NCBI RefSeq assembly: GCF_004348525.1
Contig: NZ_SMKG01000005.1
Span: 1-64,000 of the forward strand
Direction: 5' to 3'
DNA length: 64,000 nucleotides
Origin: Micromonospora sp. 15K316
GTDB lineage: Bacteria; Actinomycetota; Actinomycetes; Mycobacteriales; Micromonosporaceae
How positions within the stretch are numbered: the first letter of the stretch is position 1; the number at the start of each line of letters is the position of its first letter. This document shows positions 60,529-64,000 of the stretch, in pieces. The position numbers were made by a program, and so were the translations under genes. The notes beneath the pieces are model-generated. The model was given only the letters and a program-made list of their open reading frames with translations. It was not told where the DNA came from and searched no databases.

Positions 60529-60852
60529 TCAGAGCGCCGATTCGATCAGCTTGAGCAGCTCGCCCTTCGGCTTGGCGCCGGCGATGGACTGCACCGGCTG
60601 GCCGTTCTTGAAGATCGTCAGGGTCGGCACCGACATCACCCGGTACGCCCGCGCGGTCTCCGGGTTCTCGTCGATGTTGAGCTTGACGATGGTGACCTGG
60701 TCGCTCATCTCGCCGGCGATCTCCTCGAGCAGCGGCGACACCTTGCGGCACGGGCCGCACCACTCCGCCCAGAAGTCGACCAGCACCGGCTTGTCGGCCT
60801 GCAGCACATCACTGACGAAGCTCGCGTCGGTGACCGCCTTGGTTGTTCCCAC
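60529..60852 (-). CDS. trxA: Thioredoxin
   Basis: A 107-residue thioredoxin with the active site WCGPC (Cys32, Cys35) in FWAEWCGPCRKVSPL and the cis-Pro loop VMSVPTLTIFKNGQP. It reduces protein disulfides using electrons from thioredoxin reductase. It follows trxB by 31 bp on the same strand, and a strong terminator ends it. Confidence 0.98.
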   Translation of the reverse strand: MGTTKAVTDASFVSDVLQADKPVLVDFWAEWCGPCRKVSPLLEEIAGEMSDQVTIVKLNIDENPETARAYRVMSVPTLTIFKNGQPVQSIAGAKPKGELLKLIESAL

Positions 60853-60883
60853 TATGGCCCTCCTCCGGGGGTTGTTTCCGTTC

Positions 60884-61837
60884 TCAGCCCTGCAAAGTCG
60901 CGATGAAACGCTCGGCGTCGAGGGCGGCGGCGCAGCCCGTACCAGCGGCGGTGATCGCCTGCCGGTAGGTGTGGTCTACCAGGTCGCCGGCCGCGAACAC
61001 ACCCGGCACGCTGGTCCGGGTGCTGGGAGCCTGCACCTTCACGTACCCCTCGTCGTCGACCTCGACCTGCCCGCGGAAGAGCTCGCTACGCGGGTCGTGG
61101 CCGATCGCCACGAAGACACCTGTCACGTCGAGCTGCTTGACCTCCCCGGTGTGCACGTTGCGGACGCGCACGCCGGTGACCTTCCCGTCGGCGCCGAGGA
61201 CCTCCTCGACCACGGTGTCCCACTCGACCTTGATCTTGTCGTTGTTCAGCGCCCGGTCGGCCATGATCTTGCTGGCGCGGAACGAGTCACGCCGGTGGAT
61301 GATGGTGACCGAGTCGGCGAAGCGGGTGAGGAAGCTCGCCTCCTCCATCGCCGAGTCGCCACCGCCGACGACGACGATGTGCTGGTTGCGGAAGAAGAAG
61401 CCGTCACAGGTCGCGCACGAGGAGACACCGTGGCCGAGGTACTCCTGCTCGCCCGGCACGCCCAGCGGCCGCCACGCGGAACCGGTGGCGAGGATGATCG
61501 CGTGCGCCCGGTAGGCCGTCTCGCCGACCCAGACGGTGCTGACCGCGCCGGAGCCGGTGTCGCCGGTGTCCACCAGCTCGACCCGGGTCACGTCGTCGGT
61601 CAGGAACTCGGCGCCGAACCGCTCGGCCTGCTTGCGCATGTTGTCCATCAGCTCGGGGCCGAGGATGCCGTCGGCGAAGCCGGGGAAGTTCTCCACCTCG
61701 GTCGTCGTCATCAACGCGCCACCCGACTGCACGCCCTCGATGATGAGGGGCTTCAGGTTGGCGCGTGCGGCATAGACAGCCGCCGTGTAACCGGCCGGCC
61801 CGGAGCCGATGATGATCAGGTTGCGGACCTCGTCCAC
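60884..61837 (-). CDS. trxB: Thioredoxin reductase
   Basis: A 317-residue FAD/NADPH enzyme. The FAD loop is [20 protein letters not shown], the redox-active pair is CATC at about residues 138-141, the NADPH loop is [15 protein letters not shown], and the C-terminal FAD motif is [20 protein letters not shown]. It recharges thioredoxin. It sits between the anti-sigma/sigM pair and trxA, in the same order as in Mycobacterium, where SigM-type factors respond to oxidative stress. Confidence 0.98.
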   Translation of the reverse strand: MDEVRNLIIIGSGPAGYTAAVYAARANLKPLIIEGVQSGGALMTTTEVENFPGFADGILGPELMDNMRKQAERFGAEFLTDDVTRVELVDTGDTGSGAVSTVWVGETAYRAHAIILATGSAWRPLGVPGEQEYLGHGVSSCATCDGFFFRNQHIVVVGGGDSAMEEASFLTRFADSVTIIHRRDSFRASKIMADRALNNDKIKVEWDTVVEEVLGADGKVTGVRVRNVHTGEVKQLDVTGVFVAIGHDPRSELFRGQVEVDDEGYVKVQAPSTRTSVPGVFAAGDLVDHTYRQAITAAGTGCAAALDAERFIATLQG

Positions 61838-62019
61838 TGCCGTCTCCCGAGTTGTGTGTGTTTCGGCATCGACGCGCGCACGATGCCGATCCGAGTCACC
61901 GGCGCCTGACGGTGCCGGCAGCTACTTGCGAAACGTCATCGTACGAACCGGGAATTCCCGCGCCGGTCGTTCGGTGGGTCAGGTCACGCGGATGCCCGAA
62001 CGCCCGGATGACCGTGAAC

Positions 62020-63081
62020 TCACCCTACCCGCGTGCGGTAGCGGGTGTCCGCGCCGGAGCCCGGCACCCCGCACTCCGGTCCGCTCACCCAGGCCCACCG
62101 GGCACCCCCCGCGTCGGTGAAGCGTACGACCAGGGCCTGCTCCCCCTGGAAGGCCGCGTAGTCGACCAGATCGGCCACGAGCGGGCCCGCCCGGTGCTCG
62201 GTGGCGATCTCGCGCAGGCAGGTGGCGAGCGCGGCCGGATCGGCGAGCCGGGCGAGCCGATCGCTCCCGTCGGGCGCCGACAGCCGGTCCCCCGTGGTGC
62301 CGGCCGCACTCCGGTGCGTCGGCAGCGGGCTGCCCTCCAGCGTCTTCGGGATGTTGGACGCGAAGAAGGAGCCGAGGCTCTGCGGCGTGTAGTCGGTACC
62401 GCTGTGCGTCGCCGGCCCGGTGGTCCGGACCGGCGCGGAAGCGGCCTCGGGAGCGTTCGCGGGCGCATCCAGCGCGGTGCCGGAGGTCTGGGCGTCGTCG
62501 CCTCCGCCGGCCAGCCGGTCGACGCCGATACCGACGGCCGCCACGGCTACCGCGGCGAGCGCCACCGGCCCCGCCATCCGGACCAGCCGCCGCCGACGGC
62601 GGCCCGGTCCGGTGGTCGCACCCCGATCCGATCGCGGTACGCCGGCAGCCGGCCGGCGTGGACCGCCCTGCGCCGGGACGAGTGGGCTTCCGGCTGGACC
62701 CTCGTCCGGCCCGGGCTGCTTCTCCGTTGGGGTACCGGGCGTCGCTCGGGCGTCGAACCCGGTGCCGCCGTCGGTGGCAGCGACCTCCACCCCGGCCGAG
62801 CCGGTTTCGCCCCCGCCGGCCGGCGGAGGCAGCGCGGCGAGCGCCGCGGTGATCTGCTCGACGACCTCCGGCGGCATCTCGGCCACCGGCTCCCCCCAGC
62901 GCGCCAGCTCCCCCTCGACGGCCGCCACGGCCGGCGCCAGCTGTGCGTACGCCTCGGCCCAGGCAGCGTCCTCGGCGACCAGCCGCGCGACCACCACCTG
63001 CTCCGGCGTGCCGTCCAGCGCGCCGCCGAGGTAGTCGGCGAGCAGGTCGTGGTCGACCTCCCGGAACCGCCCGACCGTCAC
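62020..63081 (-). CDS. Anti-sigma factor (SigM partner, RsmA-like)
   Basis: A 353-residue single-pass membrane protein. The first 100 residues are cytoplasmic and acidic (HDLLADYLGGALDGTPEQ), fitting a sigma-binding domain, though without the zinc-binding H-x-x-x-C-x-x-C of ZAS proteins. A Pro/Arg-rich linker follows, then a membrane helix near residue 180 (MAGPVALAAVAVAAVGIGV) and an extracytoplasmic domain with two cysteines. The GTG at 63081 overlaps the sigM stop by 4 bp, so the pair is translationally coupled. It probably sequesters SigM. Confidence 0.85.
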   Translation of the reverse strand: MTVGRFREVDHDLLADYLGGALDGTPEQVVVARLVAEDAAWAEAYAQLAPAVAAVEGELARWGEPVAEMPPEVVEQITAALAALPPPAGGGETGSAGVEVAATDGGTGFDARATPGTPTEKQPGPDEGPAGSPLVPAQGGPRRPAAGVPRSDRGATTGPGRRRRRLVRMAGPVALAAVAVAAVGIGVDRLAGGGDDAQTSGTALDAPANAPEAASAPVRTTGPATHSGTDYTPQSLGSFFASNIPKTLEGSPLPTHRSAAGTTGDRLSAPDGSDRLARLADPAALATCLREIATEHRAGPLVADLVDYAAFQGEQALVVRFTDAGGARWAWVSGPECGVPGSGADTRYRTRVG

Positions 63082-63845
63082 GAGTCCTCCTGCTTGGCGT
63101 CCCGCCGGGATCGCCCCGACCCCGATCCGACGCCGTCGGCCCGGCGCGGGTTCCCCAGCGTGACCGGCGGCACGTCGGAGCCGCCGCCGACCGGGGTCGC
63201 CGGGCCGCCCGCCGTGGGGCGGAGGTGACCCAGCGACACGGCCAGCCGAGCCCGCCCCCGGGAGCACCGGCTCTTCACCGTCCCCTCGGCCACGCCGAGG
63301 ATCGTCGCCGCCTCGGCGACCGGGTACCCCTGCACGTCCACCAGGACGAGCGCGGCACGCTGCTCGGCGGGTAGCGCGGCGAGCGCGTCCCGTACGACGA
63401 GTGCGGTGTCGTGGTCGTACGTCGGGGCGGCCGGCTCCACACCCCCGGTGGCGGAGCCGCTGTCGGTGCGTACGCCGTCGGGCAGCGGCACCGTCGGGTG
63501 GGCCTGCCGCCGGCGGATGCGGTCGAGACAGGCGTTCACCACGATCCGGTGCAGCCAGGTGGTGACCGCCGAGTCGCCGCGGAATCGGCTCGCGGCCCGG
63601 TGGGCGGAGAGCAGGGCGTCCTGGAGCGCGTCGGCGGCCTCCTCGCGGTCGCCCATCGTCCGCAGCGCCACCGCCCAGAGACGATCGCGGTGCCGGTGGA
63701 AGAGCTGGGCGAAGGCGTCCCGATCGCCGGCGACGTGCGCGCGCAGCAGCGCCAGGTCGTCGGACGGGTCGGCGGGCCCAGCCGGAGTGGGCGGACCCGC
63801 CGGAGGCGCGGTCGTCGTACGGGTCTCGCGCTCCTCCATCACCAC
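63078..63845 (-). CDS. sigM: ECF RNA polymerase sigma factor SigM
   Basis: A 255-residue ECF sigma factor. Region 2 (FAQLFHRHRDRLWAVALRTM, DREEAADALQDALLSAHRAA) binds the -10. Region 4 (LPAEQRAALVLVDVQGYPVA, EAATILGVAEGTVKSRCSRG) binds the -35. An Arg/Gly/Asp-rich tail of about 50 residues follows. It should direct stress or redox regulons, as SigM does in Mycobacterium. The start is the GTG at 63845, or the ATG at 63839. It is 4-bp coupled to its anti-sigma gene and follows the presumed murJ-like gene. Confidence 0.94.
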   Translation of the reverse strand: MVMEERETRTTTAPPAGPPTPAGPADPSDDLALLRAHVAGDRDAFAQLFHRHRDRLWAVALRTMGDREEAADALQDALLSAHRAASRFRGDSAVTTWLHRIVVNACLDRIRRRQAHPTVPLPDGVRTDSGSATGGVEPAAPTYDHDTALVVRDALAALPAEQRAALVLVDVQGYPVAEAATILGVAEGTVKSRCSRGRARLAVSLGHLRPTAGGPATPVGGGSDVPPVTLGNPRRADGVGSGSGRSRRDAKQEDS

Positions 63846-63882
63846 GTCCGGCGGAGGCGGTGCCCGGAGCGCGGTGGCCGGC

Positions 63883-64000
63883 TCACGACCCCTGAACCGT
63901 GATCTCCTGGACCCCGAGCCGGTAGCCGCCGTCGTCGTCGGCCGGCAGCTGGGTGACCCAGAAGAAGAGGTACTGGTACTTCTGGTCGGCGTTGAAGCCG
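63883..64000 (-). CDS. C-terminal end of a probable MurJ-like/pseudokinase protein (partial)
   Basis: Only the last 38 codons are in the window. They read FNADQKYQYLFFWVTQLPAD, a short linker, then YRLGVQEITVQGS. This beta-rich ending resembles the galactose-binding-like C-terminus of the mycobacterial MviN/MurJ protein, which is encoded just upstream of sigM there. The identification rests on that synteny and is tentative. The gene is cut by the window end and stops 37 bp before sigM. Confidence 0.55.
   Translation of the reverse strand, partial: GFNADQKYQYLFFWVTQLPADDDGGYRLGVQEITVQGS

Overview
The window is high-GC actinobacterial chromosome, most like Micromonospora and relatives, and it spans the replication origin. 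The core order on the minus strand is rpmH (divergent), dnaA, oriC, dnaN, a short-form gnd, recF, dciA, gyrB, gyrA, a DUF3566 membrane protein, tRNA-Ile, a DLW-39-type peptide and tRNA-Ala. On the plus strand it is rpmH, rnpA, yidD, yidC, khpB (jag), rsmG, parA, parB. A trxA/trxB/sigM/anti-sigma/cwlM block follows, in an order long known from Mycobacterium. DnaA boxes of the TTGTCCACA/TTATCCACA type fill the dnaA-dnaN gap, and four perfect parS sites sit in and behind parAB.

Layout. 1-3.3 kb: a leucine/acyl-CoA catabolic group (HMG-CoA lyase, biotin carboxylase, TetR regulator) whose intergenic gaps carry two related TTGATCA hairpins. 3.4-8.1 kb: an HSP90-family ATPase coupled to a 955-residue TPR protein. 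8.2-16.1 kb: an MFS exporter, a VanZ-like protein, a decayed beta-propeller remnant, a rhodanese, a secreted DNRLRE/Ig-like protein, an SGNH hydrolase, and an XRE-DUF397 pair with a divergent partner. 16.2-24 kb: proS, a CBS protein, SufE, a DsbA-family oxidoreductase, a YbaK-type deacylase, small membrane proteins, an NAD(P)-binding protein, a GAP-family protein and a second MFS transporter. 24.2-29.7 kb: a 1501-residue tandem P-type ATPase, a metallo-beta-lactamase-fold hydrolase and a truncated alpha/beta hydrolase. 30.26-32.73 kb: a small element remnant bounded by 49-bp repeats of the tRNA-Ala 3' half. 32.7-54.1 kb: the origin-proximal core. 54-58.3 kb: an intergenic region with interleaved DnaA boxes and parS sites, a HIT-like protein, a Ddl-type ligase and an aminotransferase. 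58.5-64 kb: a GNAT protein, CwlM, thioredoxin and its reductase, the anti-sigma factor and SigM, and the last codons of what is probably a MurJ-like protein.

How the genes fit together. DnaA, DnaN, RecF, DciA and gyrase start and sustain replication. ParA/ParB act on the parS sites to segregate the origin. RnpA, YidD, YidC and KhpB form the usual RNA-processing and membrane-insertion group. SigM, its anti-sigma factor, thioredoxin and CwlM link redox stress with cell-wall synthesis. The less ordinary features are the DnaA boxes outside oriC (gyrB-gyrA gap, dnaA upstream region, downstream of parB), the parS sites inside parA that encode the same peptide twice, the HSP90-TPR pair, and the tRNA-Ala element that keeps its att repeats and probable integrase arm sites but has no integrase. 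All functional calls were made by reading the sequence; no database search was run.
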